Assembly: GCA_963971305.1 (NCBI GenBank)
Contig: OZ020311.1
Span: 1,736,001-1,800,000, forward strand
Direction of reading: 5' to 3'
Length of the DNA: 64,000 nt
DNA from: Arcuatula senhousia
Lineage: Eukaryota; Mollusca; Bivalvia; Mytilida; Mytilidae
Shown: positions 35,121-44,930 of the stretch, piece by piece
Layout of the letters: each line of letters opens with the position of its first letter
Numbering within the stretch: position 1 is the first letter of the stretch
Position numbers and translations under genes: made by a program
The notes under the pieces: generated by a model
Told to the model about the DNA's origin: nothing
Database searches by the model: none
Seen by the model: only the letters and a program-made list of their open reading frames with translations

Positions 35121-38100
35121 TCATTTTCTTTTTTTGATTAAGTTCCAAACTTTTTTCTTAATAGTTTCCCAAGATCTTTCTTTACGGAATTGGCTATTTT
35201 TGATGGCTTTAGTACACTGATCAACCCCTGGTGTGACTCCAGTCTCTAGATTTTCTCTAAAAATTTCCAAAAGCTCTTTCGTTTCATCTGAACTCCATTT
35301 CACTCTTGTTGCTGCTGTAAGAAAAAAATATACATATATATCTAAATAAATATAAAAAAATATAACCTAAATTTGCATGAGAAAATATATTTTGTTTTAT
35401 AAAAGGGGAATTAATAAAAAAGCCCTGCAAAGCTCACCGCAATACAACTGAATAATTTGAAACAGCCAAGAAATGCTAAGTACACCTTTTATTTTGACCT
35501 GTTTCTAAGAGACATCCAAATATTTTATGCATTCTAAGAGTTTTTATTATATAGTAAGTAATAGTGAACTGTTGCATTGCTTTTCTCATTTTTTCAAATA
35601 GAATATTATATTATGTATCGAATATACTAATATCTGTATATAAATATGCTACCAATGTTAATTGTTACAGGCAAGAGAATAAACCAACCACTATTTGTTC
35701 TTTTCTTCCCAGTTTCTTCAACATCTTGTTCAACTTCTGGATCTTCAATCCCTAAAAAAATTTATGTATGACAATTTTTTAAAGGCAAAAAACATTATAA
35801 TATCATACATGTATATTATTGGGTGAAGCCTTAAATATGTAGAGACTTCCTTCTTTTTTTTATCATGTTGATCAATGATATTTTTTTTGGTAACAGGAAG
35901 TTGGCTGGGTGCGTGGAAGCACACTCAGCCAACTATTTAAAGGGCCAGAAAGTGCTTGATTTTTCCGTATTTATCTGTACATTTACAAATTAAATATGGA
36001 TAGTTTACAAATGAAACATGTTTACGGATGAAAATATCTGTAGCTATTTTTTCTGTGTACTAAGCAAGAAGATTTTGTTTCAAATTTTTTTTCCCAATTG
36101 CCAATATTGAAGCCAGATTATATTTTTTTCAACCAAGTTGCTGGCCATGCATGCAGATTATTTTTTATTACAATAATCAGCAAAGAAATTTCCTGCCCAC
36201 CTCCCCCAGAAAATAAAATGGTCCGTGCCTAAAGCAGCTTTAATATTCTGTTGCCATGTAAATTTCTTCAGATCTAAAACTTTGACAAACACATGAGGGC
36301 TGCATGTACAAACCAATCAAAACTGAATAAAGTAAGCATGCTTGAGGCAGATTTAAGCTTTTTTCATAAATTATAAAGCTGTACAATTATTGTTTTACAA
36401 TTTTTACAATAATAAGATACACCCGGCATATTTTTATGGTGCGACAGAAATTGTAAAGCAGCTCTTATTTCAGGACTTATTTTGTCCCAATTTCTCTCCT
36501 TGGGCACTTGCATCCTGACATGATGTTGAAATAGAGGTGGTTCACCTTAACTCCACTTAAATGTACTTACAGTCATATATATCTGGTGGTGTGTCCTCAT
36601 CTTGGCCCTGCTCTAACATCTTTGCAGCTATCTCTAAATAATAAAAAGAATAAAATCTTTCAAACATAAGACAGAAGCAGACCTTTAGTAGCTATAGTGT
36701 TTGCAACTTAAAATTAACTTGCTGAGGTTTTTTTGTCCTTCTGTGTGTATTTAATATAATTTTTTTTTAACAATTTAATTGACGCAATTGTTTTAAATTC
36801 ATTTTTAAAACCCCCCTACAAATAATTTCATAATATTGTACATCCTTAACAAAATTTAAATACATGTACTGCCTGATACAGTTTCTGGGCTGTAAATTAC
36901 ATATGTAGGTCTTTTGATAGCAAGAAAATGTTCCACGTCGAAGAAACTAATCCGCTCCGGACGAATACACCAAAGCTTATAATAAATTATCTAGCTACTC
37001 CAACAAAACACTTCATTAAGGGGATACGTTACGTTAAAAACGACGTTATCGATAAAATTTACCTGTGAAACAAAAAAACGTTCATTTTCGATTTGAAACG
37101 CGACGTCAATTTTACTTGAACAGCGTGGAACTTAACGCTGTTTCCTATCTTTGATGTAAATTCTTGAAAAAAGATGGTCCATGACCTATGACAAAATAAA
37201 TATCGTCGTTTAGAGAAGGATTTGGACTTTCTTGTGTTAGTTTTTGGTTAAAATGTAATGAATAAATTTTGTTTTAATCAATGGAGAATAAAAAGAAATG
37301 AAAATATTTGATCTTTTCCCATTACTTCTATATAAATTTCCCGCCAAAAACGAGGATTTCAAAATGAGATAACTTAAAAAATCGACCCATGACCCCCTAT
37401 TTCAAATGAATATTTCGATGTGTCATGGTATTACCATTCATTATGCAAATTTTTTTTGAAAAGTAAGATGGTCGACCAAAGTAACGTATCCCCTTAAGAG
37501 ATTTGTTATTTTGTTTATATTTCGCTTCTTAAATTAATGGTGACCCTAACGTAGATGAAATGAGAAGTGGTATCCCTCGTATTTATCTGTGCAATTTCTG
37601 TCAAAATATCAAGTTTCAAATTATTTGATGAATGCACATTGATGCACCCAAAATTTAAATTTGGTGTGTTTTGCTATTTTATCTACTTTTTAAATAAATT
37701 TTGTGAAATTTTATTGCTAACAACGGCTAAAGCGTCGTAACTCTAGGTCATTTAATTTCGGGATACAGTTTAAATCCATTATGAGGAAAGGGAGAAAAAA
37801 TTCGACTGACCGGAAATGAATAAATTGTACAGGAAGTGAAATTTTTTTTTAACAATTCTGTATTCCTTGCAATTTTAAAGTTTTCGAAATAAAAATTATA
37901 TTTTCCTGTTTCTGAAGCAGATACCTATCGTTTTAAGTTGCCACCATGAATGAATTTGACAATTGAAATTTTTAGTTGGAGTAGCTAAATTATCTGTTAA
38001 AATTTCAAGCCGTCTAAACCCTAAGTTTCTCCATACCCCAAACATAGCTTGATCTTAGTCTTATTTTGGTGTCCTATTTCAATATTTTTTGGTTTATTGC

Positions 38101-38627
38101 TCAATGCTCTTCGTGATTTGGATACAATGTTTGGCTTTTCAAATATTTTGGTAGAGCCCCTCTGATGAGTCTTTAATAGACGAAATGGGCGTCAGGCGTA
38201 GCAAAATTTATTGTGTGGAACTTTGTTGTAATTTTTATTTCAAAAATACAAAACATCAAACACTGGATTTTCTTTCCAAGTTTGCAAGTTTTAAACATGT
38301 TTATCCTGTTTTTATTGACAAGTATTTGAAGTAGCAGTCTTTCCAAAAATCATGCTGGCTCTATAGCGAGTAGAGGCATTATCAATTTTTGAGAGTAGAC
38401 AAAATGGGATGTTACCAAAAACACTTAAACAATATATTTCAAATAAACATCTTTGAGAAGGCAGTTAAAATACATAGTGTAATGTACAGATTTACATTTG
38501 TTTACCTACTACACTGCAACTAAACACGAATGATTATTTTTTATAAGTATAAATACTTACCCATGAAGCAGGAATCTATCTCCTGTTTTTTAACAACTGT
38601 AGCACATCTTCTCTGCTTTTTATGCAT
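35121..38627 (-). CDS. Small spliced minus-strand gene, SANT/Myb-like C-terminus
   Basis: Coding exons on the minus strand: 38627-38561 (ATG at 38627; exon extends back to 38635), 36633-36571, 35751-35692 and 35314-35121. All phases agree and give 127 codons plus TAA. Donors are GTAAGT, GTAAGT and a weak GTGGTT; acceptors follow pyrimidine tracts. The N-terminus is basic (MHKKQRRCATVVKKQE), the middle acidic (GQDEDTPPDIYDWIEDPEVE). The C-terminus begins RVKWSSDETKELLE and ends RSWETIKKKVWNLIKKRK, with invariant-looking Trp and a PG..C motif, like Myb/SANT-type DNA-binding helices in transposon-related proteins. It lies inside the candidate 9.8 kb insertion. It could be a cargo gene, a host gene or the end of a longer gene. 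Confidence 0.45.
36985..37996. mobile_element. TIR element (TAGCTACTCCAAC) with a nested MITE
   Basis: Terminal repeats TAGCTACTCCAAC (36992-37004) and GTTGGAGTAGCTA (about 37975-37987) match over 13 bp. Both sides are flanked by AATTATC, a possible 7-8 bp target duplication, so hAT-like is possible. The interior aligns with the shorter copy at 16508-17005. It is interrupted at 37016 by the TTAA-flanked element. It sits in the intron between the first and second coding exons of the minus-strand gene. Confidence 0.65.
37020..37493. mobile_element. TTAA-flanked MITE nested in the TIR element
   Basis: 474 bp with perfect 13 bp terminal repeats GGGGATACGTTAC (37020-37032) and GTAACGTATCCCC (37481-37493), and TTAA on both sides (37016-37019, 37494-37497). 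TTAA duplication is typical of piggyBac and Kolobok transposons. The purine-rich GG start favours Kolobok (inference). No ORF inside. Confidence 0.75.
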
Positions 38628-38930
38628 TATTGGACCTGGTAAACAATACAACAATAAAAATAAAAAAGTAGTATTTTTGGTCCCTAATTTCTAAACAAAA
38701 AATGGGGGACCCCCAAAATCAATACTAATATAGTAAGAAACATCATTGTCAAATTCATAGCAATCGGGTAACTGGAACTAAAGTTATTGTGGAAACAATA
38801 TAAAGTTAGTTAACAGACGACAGCAATAAAACATAATACATCCACAATTTTTTTGTGGTTATATAAAAATTAGTAATGTTAACACTGATTACTAGTATTG
38901 AGTAAGTCTTTATATACCAAATAATAAATA

Positions 38931-39323
38931 GTTGTTGGGTACAAACCCAATAATCAATGGACTGTCCATATAATTGTTGGGTACACCCCAATAATCAATG
39001 GACTGTCCATATAGTTGTTGGGTACATACCCAATAATCAATGGACTGTCAATATAGTTGTTGGGTATAAAGCCAATAATCAATGGACTGTCCATATAGTT
39101 GTTGGGTACAAACCCAATAATCAATGGACTGTCCATATAGTTGTTGGGTACATACCCAATAATCAATGGACTGTCCATATAGTTGTTGGGTACAAACCCA
39201 ATAATCAATGGCCTGTCCATATAGTTGTTGGGTACAAACCCAATAATCAATGGCCTGTCCATGTAGTTGTTGGGTACACACCCAATAATCAATGGACTGT
39301 CCATATAGTTGTTGGGTACAAAA
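38931..39323. repeat. 42 bp satellite, block 2 (about 9 copies)
   Basis: Same unit and orientation as block 1. Its end AACTATATGGACAGTCCATT-type palindromes are intact. Separated from block 3 by about 160 bp of AT-rich sequence. Confidence 0.85.
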
Positions 39324-39483
39324 TAGATTTGCTATTTAGGGGTTTAATTTGTTCCTGGTGTTGAGTTTTACAGAATTTGAACAAAAAAATTATTTGAAAT
39401 AGCGAAGTTATAGTGGTTTTTCTATCAACTTACAAGCATTTCAGGTTGTAAAAGACACAACTCCTACAAGGTCCTACTAGAGT

Positions 39484-40228
39484 TACAAACCCAATAATCA
39501 ATGGACTGTCCATATAGTTGTTTGGTACGAACCCAATAATCAATGGACAGTCCATAAAGTTATTGGGTACAAACCCAATAATCAATGGACTGTCAATATA
39601 GTTGTTGGGTATAAAGCCAATAATCAATGGACTGTCCATATAGTTGTTGGGTACAAACCCAATAATCAATGGACTGTCCATATAGTTGTTGGGTACATAC
39701 CCAATAATCAATGGACTGTCCATATAATTGTTGGGTACAAACCCAATAATCAATGGACTGTCCATATAGTTGTTGGGTACATACCCAATAATCAATGGAC
39801 TGTCCATATAATTGTTGGGTACAAACCCAATAATCAATGGACTATCCATATAGTTGTTGGGTACAAACCCAATTATCAATGGACTGTCCACATAGTTGTT
39901 GGGTACACACCCAATAATCAATGGCCTGTCCATATAATTGTTGGGTACAACCATATAATTGTTGGGTACAAACCCAATAATCAATGGACTGTCCATATAG
40001 TTGTTGGGTACAGACCCAATAATCAATGGACTGTCCATATAATTGTTGGGTACAAACCCAATAATCAATGGACTGTCCATATAATTGTTGGGTACATACC
40101 CAATAATCAATGGACTGTCCAAATAGGTGTTGGGTACAAACCCAATAATCAATGGATTGTCTGAATAGTTGTTGGGTACAAATTTAAACCAATAAACAAT
40201 GGACTGTCCATATAGTTGTTGGGTACAT
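39484..40228. repeat. 42 bp satellite, block 3 (about 17 copies)
   Basis: Same unit and orientation. One unit near 39945 has an internal deletion, and the right end decays (GGATTGTCTGAATAGTTG). ORFs on both strands are translations of the repeat. Confidence 0.85.
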
Positions 40229-40632
40229 AGCCAGATATCAATTCTAGGGGGTGTCCCTGGAACACCCCTGAATATGGGTATGGTATTATTGCATGCCAAT
40301 ATTAAGGCAAGGACAAATTTATATTCTGAAAGGGCCTGGGATCCCCCCCCTCCCCCCCGAAAAATCTCAATTTATATTCTTGTTTTAAGTATTCCCTCTC
40401 TTAAAATTTTTCATATAATATTTATGCTCATATTTAATAAAAAAAAAAAATTCAATAATAATTTCATTACAGTTTTCATGTTTATGACATTTAGGTAATT
40501 GAATTGAAATTTAAGGTCAAGACCTATCACATATTTATCAAAGTTTGAAAATTTGACATTCATGATTCATTTGCATCATATATACATGTACCTGGTAAGG
40601 GTAGCAGCTAGAACATATAAAAAAAGTCATAC

Positions 40633-40760
40633 CTGAAAGGATTATATATCCTCTGTAGTTTCACTAGTCATGCTAGTTGTCCACCATAAATCCATAAAGC
40701 TCTTCTTGGGTACAAACCATGTGGTCACATCAAAAAATAGTACACGAGTTTTCATTGGTC
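40633..40760 (-). other. Possible 5' non-coding exon of the minus-strand gene
   Basis: On minus, CTTTCAG is followed by GTATGA at 40632, a usable donor. The phase that would match the next exon carries a stop just upstream, so it could only be leader sequence. Weak. Confidence 0.2.
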
Positions 40761-41063
40761 AATTCTATTTATAAATCTGGCATATGATTTTTGATTGGTT
40801 GTCATTCGGAACACCTTAACACAGTTTAGAAAGACCCGAGAGAGCTAATAAAATAATGGAAAAATCATTTATGGACACTTTCATGGACAAATTATGGACA
40901 TGTCCGTTGGAAAAATTTCTTTTTGGGTACTTTGATAAAAAAATACCCAATAACGCTAGTCCATCAAAAAATGGGTTTTCTTGGGTACTTTCTTATTGGG
41001 TATACCCAACAAGCGAAAAAGTACCCAATAAGGGCCAAGTGGGCATACATAGTACCCAATATA

Positions 41064-41150
41064 TGCCTTCTGGTAAAGACGGACGGACGGACGGACGGAC
41101 ATGAGTAAAACTTAATGCCCCCCGACATGTCGTCGCGGGGGCATAAAAAA
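41064..41150 (-). repeat. 5' end of the split family D element
   Basis: (GGAC)n at about 41078-41101, then ATGAGTAAAACTTAATGCCC with CCCGACATGTCGTCGCGGGG and GCAT, the inverse of the start seen at 7750. Best explained as the missing left half of the 30418-31246 copy. Confidence 0.5.
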
Positions 41151-41374
41151 GAATAAACTTTCACTAAAACTTGTTTCCAAGTATGCATATCCTTGAAAAG
41201 TTCACAGGTCCACAACTGCCACAAACAGTTTTTTTAATAACAGGACGGAACAACAAATCACATACATCTATTATGTATACATGACTTCATTGTGGTTTGC
41301 TTTCTAAATTTCCGCTTATTAAGAGGGTTGTGTCGTGTACACTTATTCCACAACTCATTACTTTTCTATTGAAT

Positions 41375-41760
41375 AGACATGCATGGAATAGCAAAAACAA
41401 AACAGGAAGTAGCCTGCTGACTGAGCTGGAAAGGGGGAGACACGGTACAATTCATCATACTAAAGATGTTTAAATTTGAAATCAATCCCTTTGGCAGAAG
41501 CTGAGAAATCTGTTATCATGGTTATGAAAAAAACTTCCCATTGTTGACCCTTGAAAAAGTCTAAGTCGGCTCGGAAAACAGGAAGTAGTCCGCAGACTGA
41601 CCTGGAAAGAGCAGGCATGGTAAGACTCATCATGCTGAAGCTGTGTACCAAATTTGAAATCAATCCCTTCAGTAGAAGCTGAGAAATTGTATCAGATGGA
41701 CAAGGTGATTGCAATATACAAAATGTACTAGCCTCCTCTCTTAGGAGTGGAGGTATAATT
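41375..41760 (-). repeat. Dispersed repeat, two diverged cores
   Basis: AACAGGAAGTAGCCTGCTGAC and AACAGGAAGTAGTCCGCAGA, each followed by GACCTGG/GAGCTGG and AAATTTGAAATCAATCCCTT: two units of about 180 bp. The minus-strand ORF here is fortuitous. Confidence 0.4.
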
Positions 41761-42184
41761 ACTCAAAGTATTAACAAGAAATACTGGATAACCCCGCTTT
41801 AAAAAAAGTCTAAGTCCAATTATCTCACTTGAATGAAATCCGACAGCAACAGAAATTCCTCATTCACATCTCCATACAATGTACATCCTTCATGTAAAGG
41901 GTCATCAAAATCCATCAAGCAGTTTAGGAGGGGTTGTGCTTACGAGGTCTCACATTGAACAACATGTTTTAAAAAGTCTAAGTCCAATTATTTCCCTTGA
42001 ATGATATCCAATAGCAACCAAAATTCTTCATGCACATCTCCATATGGTGGACATGCTTTGTGTAAAGTTTCATCAAAATCCATCAAGGGGTTTAGGAGGA
42101 GTTGTGCTTACGAGGTATGTGGATAGACGGACAGACAGAGTGATTCCTATATACCCCCAAACATTGTTTGCAGGGGGTATAATA
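41760..42184 (-). mobile_element. Family C pearl-like element, inverted, two cores
   Basis: Inverse copy of 1266-1684: GAAATCCGACAGCAACAGAA, TTTAGGAGGGGTTGTGCTTA, GACGGACAGACAGAG and the end TTTGCAGGGGGTATAAT. Confidence 0.6.
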
Positions 42185-43087
42185 AAAGCACTTTACTAAA
42201 AATTATGTGCTTCTGTTTATGATTTTATAAGCTAATTAAAATACAAGAACACATGAACTATATATTATTTCAAAAATGTACTTGCAACTTTCAACAACAG
42301 TATACACAAAGTCTGACAAAACTTTTTGATATTACAGGTTGACAAGATATAACACAATTTCAAAATTCACAATAATATCTTTTGAAGATCATGAACATGG
42401 TAATATTATAATATGAACATAAAATGATTTGCATTTTGAAAAAAACAATCCTGCATTCATTCATTGCAAAACTCATGAATGGGTAAAGGTTTATGATATT
42501 TTAAAACATTTTTTTTCTTCTGTATTATTCAAGCAGTATTTGACATCTATTTCCTTCAGTTACTGAACCGTCTACATTTGTAAAACATCTTTACATGAAT
42601 ACATCTGTACATCATCCACAGTCTGCCTGAAAAAAAGATACATGTACAAGTAGATTATGATGAAATATATTTTTTTTATAAAAACAAGTTGGTCCAGGTG
42701 AGCTAAAATGAATACGAATTCAATGTTTAAATAAAATTTTAATTTACATTTCATGATTTGGTATATTTTGGTAGAAATTAATATTGACAGCTTCACTTAG
42801 TTAAAAGTAACTTATGTACATTGTATACATGTATAATCTTTTGTGTTATATGAATATCTAAGTCTTAGGTCAATGCAAAACACACTGCTCCCCATTTTTC
42901 ATTGGTCATGTTGAAGACTGCTGACTGTTCCTTTTTTTTGAAATTCCTGTTTATGTTTTTTGTTGTTGCGTAGACACTTATTCCTCATCTCAATATGGTC
43001 CATTACATGTATAAAACTATGACAGGTATAATGATCCAATACATATTCTGTCTGATTCATGCTTCACCTACTTTACTGGCAAAGTTA

Positions 43088-43125
43088 CATGTACCTATTG
43101 AATTAGCTAATCCAATAGGTACATG
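43088..43125. repeat. 38 bp near-perfect palindrome
   Basis: CATGTACCTATTG, then AATTAGCTAATC, then CAATAGGTACATG: arms complementary with one mismatched pair and no loop. It could extrude as a cruciform or bind a dimeric protein. A diverged relative (TTAGCTTATTCAATAGGTAC) is near 14908-14927. Confidence 0.7.
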
Positions 43126-43258
43126 GTCATTCAAAACAGCTGTAAATTGTCCACAACTTCACCGATAGGTCAAGACTGATTCTACAAGGACACTGCAACA
43201 TCACAGTGCTGTTTTAATATTAGGATGGAAGTTAAATTTCTGAATCTGTTCATTTCAG

Positions 43259-43287
43259 GAGAGTACTATGATACAGTAGATTTTTAG
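43259..43287 (+). CDS. Candidate terminal exon with EYYDTV tail
   Basis: Follows the acceptor CTGTTCATTTCAG and reads, in the phase needing one upstream base, EYYDTVDF and stop TAG. It shares EYYD[S/T]V with the exon at 29595-29678. Very short, so only suggestive. No upstream exon identified. Confidence 0.3.
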
Positions 43288-43380
43288 TTTAAACATATTT
43301 ATTGAACCTGGATTGGGAACATTATACATAATGTAGCTTAACATATGCCTGTTTAATGCAGTTTGCTAGTGTGCTCTTTG

Positions 43381-43633
43381 TTGTGGCCCCCATTGAGTCT
43401 ACTCTTACCGACCTCAACAAATGTGACTTTAACGTGCACAGGGTATTGCTGTCCCTAAACACATGTACAGATCAACCCTAATTTCGTTCCTCGAGTCCAT
43501 TCTCCCAAATGATGTCAAGGCCAAGGGATAGTCTGAAAATCAGTCCATGAAATTCTCACCGCAGACGAGGATCATACCAAGAACCTCGTAGTTAGCAGCA
43601 CCACTCATTTTCCACTACACCACTGGCTAGATT
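43381..43633 (-). mobile_element. tRNA-derived SINE-like sequence
   Basis: On the minus strand, CTAGCCAGTGGTGTAGTGG contains a Pol III A-box-like TGGTGTAGTGG, followed about 40 bp on by a degenerate B-box region (GAGGTTCTTGGTATGATCC). The body has ACGTTAAAGTCACATTTG and GTCGGTAAGAGTAGACTCAA, which looks like a conserved SINE central domain. The B box has an insertion, so it is probably inactive. Confidence 0.45.
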
Positions 43634-43689
43634 TATCAATTATGTTCATGGGTACACGACATTGGCAGATACAAAGCCAAAGGAGGGAG

Positions 43690-44015
43690 GGTCAACCCCT
43701 TTTCCTCCGAATATTATTAAAAACTTTTATACAGATTTTCAGCAAAATTAGGATTCCTAAAATAAGTTTGTAACCCTTTAACCCCCAACCCCCATTGATC
43801 CACATAACCACCTTTTGGCTTTTGAAAACAATAGCGGATCCATAGGGGGGGGTCCGACCCCCGGAACCCCCATTTCCTCAATATTTTTAAATTTGCGTGT
43901 AGAATTTCAGCAAAATTTGTCTGGAACCCCCTCCCCCTTTTGGTCACAGTTCACAGTATGTGGAATCCCCCCCTCTTTCGACAAATTCTGTATACGCCCC
44001 TGGAAAATGTTTTGT
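43690..44015. repeat. C/G-run dispersed repeat, two related units
   Basis: Two units with AATTTCAGCAAAATT or ATTTTCAGCAAAATT and terminal AACCCCC / GGGGGGG tracts (AGCGGATCCATAGGGGGGGG, GGAACCCCCTCCCCC). Related in style to the fold-back repeats at 55145 and 55640. The opposing ORFs are fortuitous. Confidence 0.4.
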
Positions 44016-44408
44016 CCACCCCCGCTCGGTCACGTTGACGTAGAGAAGATATTTCTTGTGACTTGTGTACAATATGACCATTACTATCTTAATACTTACT
44101 TTGATACTTATCTGATTCTATTTCTCAACAAAATTGTCAACTGGTTAACCTCATAACTATGGAATTTAATATATTCTTTGTCGTTCATCCCGCCATTACC
44201 TCCACATGGTCAACACTCCGTATTCCGATCCTGTTTGCGTTTTACTTTCCTAGTTAGAGAGGTTCCTAACGTACCTCCCTTCAAAGTATCTGAATTAGCA
44301 TTAACGATCCCGGAGAAGTACCTGTGCTAGAAATTTCGCTATGCTAATGAATTAAAATTCTTTTTATTTGAAAATAAATTAATTAGCTTAATCATTGATT
44401 TACCAGTT

Positions 44409-44520
44409 GAATGAATGAATGAATGAATGAATGAATGAATGAATGAATGAACGAACGAACGAACGAACGAACGAACGAACGAACGAAACGAACGAACGAA
44501 CGAACGAATGAATGAATGAA
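44409..44520. repeat. (GAAT)n(GAAC)n(GAAT)n microsatellite
   Basis: About 112 bp: GAAT units, then about 16 GAAC units with one extra A, then GAAT units again. It directly abuts a LINE tail. Confidence 0.9.
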
Positions 44521-44690
44521 TATTGATAATCTATATATAGATAGATAGATAGATTTATTTTGATTAAATATCAACATATACAATTACATAAACATCTGAC
44601 ATAGATATACAAACATTTATAATTATAATAATATTACCAATATGACATACACTTTAATACATAATATTTATCATTACACTTTTAAAAGTA
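44521..44690 (-). mobile_element. Possible LINE 3' tail with (ATCT)n end
   Basis: Read on minus: AT-rich sequence ending TTAATCAAAATAAATC then (TATC)n. An AATAAA just before a 4-nt tandem tail is typical of CR1/L2-type LINE 3' ends. It points away from the plus-strand LINE that follows. Confidence 0.35.
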
Positions 44691-44702
44691 ATATAAAGAA
44701 GG

Positions 44703-44930
44703 TTGAATGAAACAACTAAACGAAGTATGTTCAAAAACTTTGTCAAACTAAGAACAGAAGATGAAACATGTGTCACCATATCACATGACCTTACTCCTAA
44801 GGAAAGAGAAGAATTCAAACACTTACAAGAAAAGGCCAAAGAAAAGGAAGAAAACTCAGAGGGAAAATGGAGGTACAGGGTAAGAGGCCCGCCGTGGGCA
44901 ATGTACATCAAAAAACTAAGTCCAGAATAG
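44703..44930 (+). pseudogene. LINE ORF1 C-terminal fragment
   Basis: About 75 codons open from 44703 (TTG; upstream stop at about 44691). The protein reads SHDLTPKEREEFKHLQEKAK, then acidic/basic residues, then WRYRVRGPPWAMYI and a stop. The DLTP...ER..R/K helix followed by W-x-Y-x-V-R-G-P-P-W is the C-terminal signature of ORF1 RNA-binding proteins in invertebrate CR1/L2-like LINEs. The RNA-recognition part is absent, so it is a truncation product. It overlaps ORF2 in another frame. Confidence 0.65.

Larger units (their letters stand above)
31246..41063. mobile_element. Candidate 9.8 kb insertion with inverted TATTGGGTAC ends
   Basis: The left end reads GGGCATATATTGGGTACTTA (31252), repeated about 69 bp further on (31324). 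The right end reads GTACCCAATATATGCC (about 41045-41060), its inverse complement. Subterminal TATTGGGTA/TACCCAATA words are frequent at both ends. The flanks are two halves of one family D repeat, each ending in a (GGAC)n tract. No transposase was recognised and no target duplication is obvious. Confidence 0.4.

Noticed and set aside
40856..41224. Overlapping ORFs around the GGAC tract
   Set aside because: They consist of the TTGGGTAC subterminal repeats and the microsatellite.
44392..44583. Ser/Phe/Val-rich ORF (SFVRSFVRSF)
   Set aside because: Translation of the GAAT/GAAC microsatellite.
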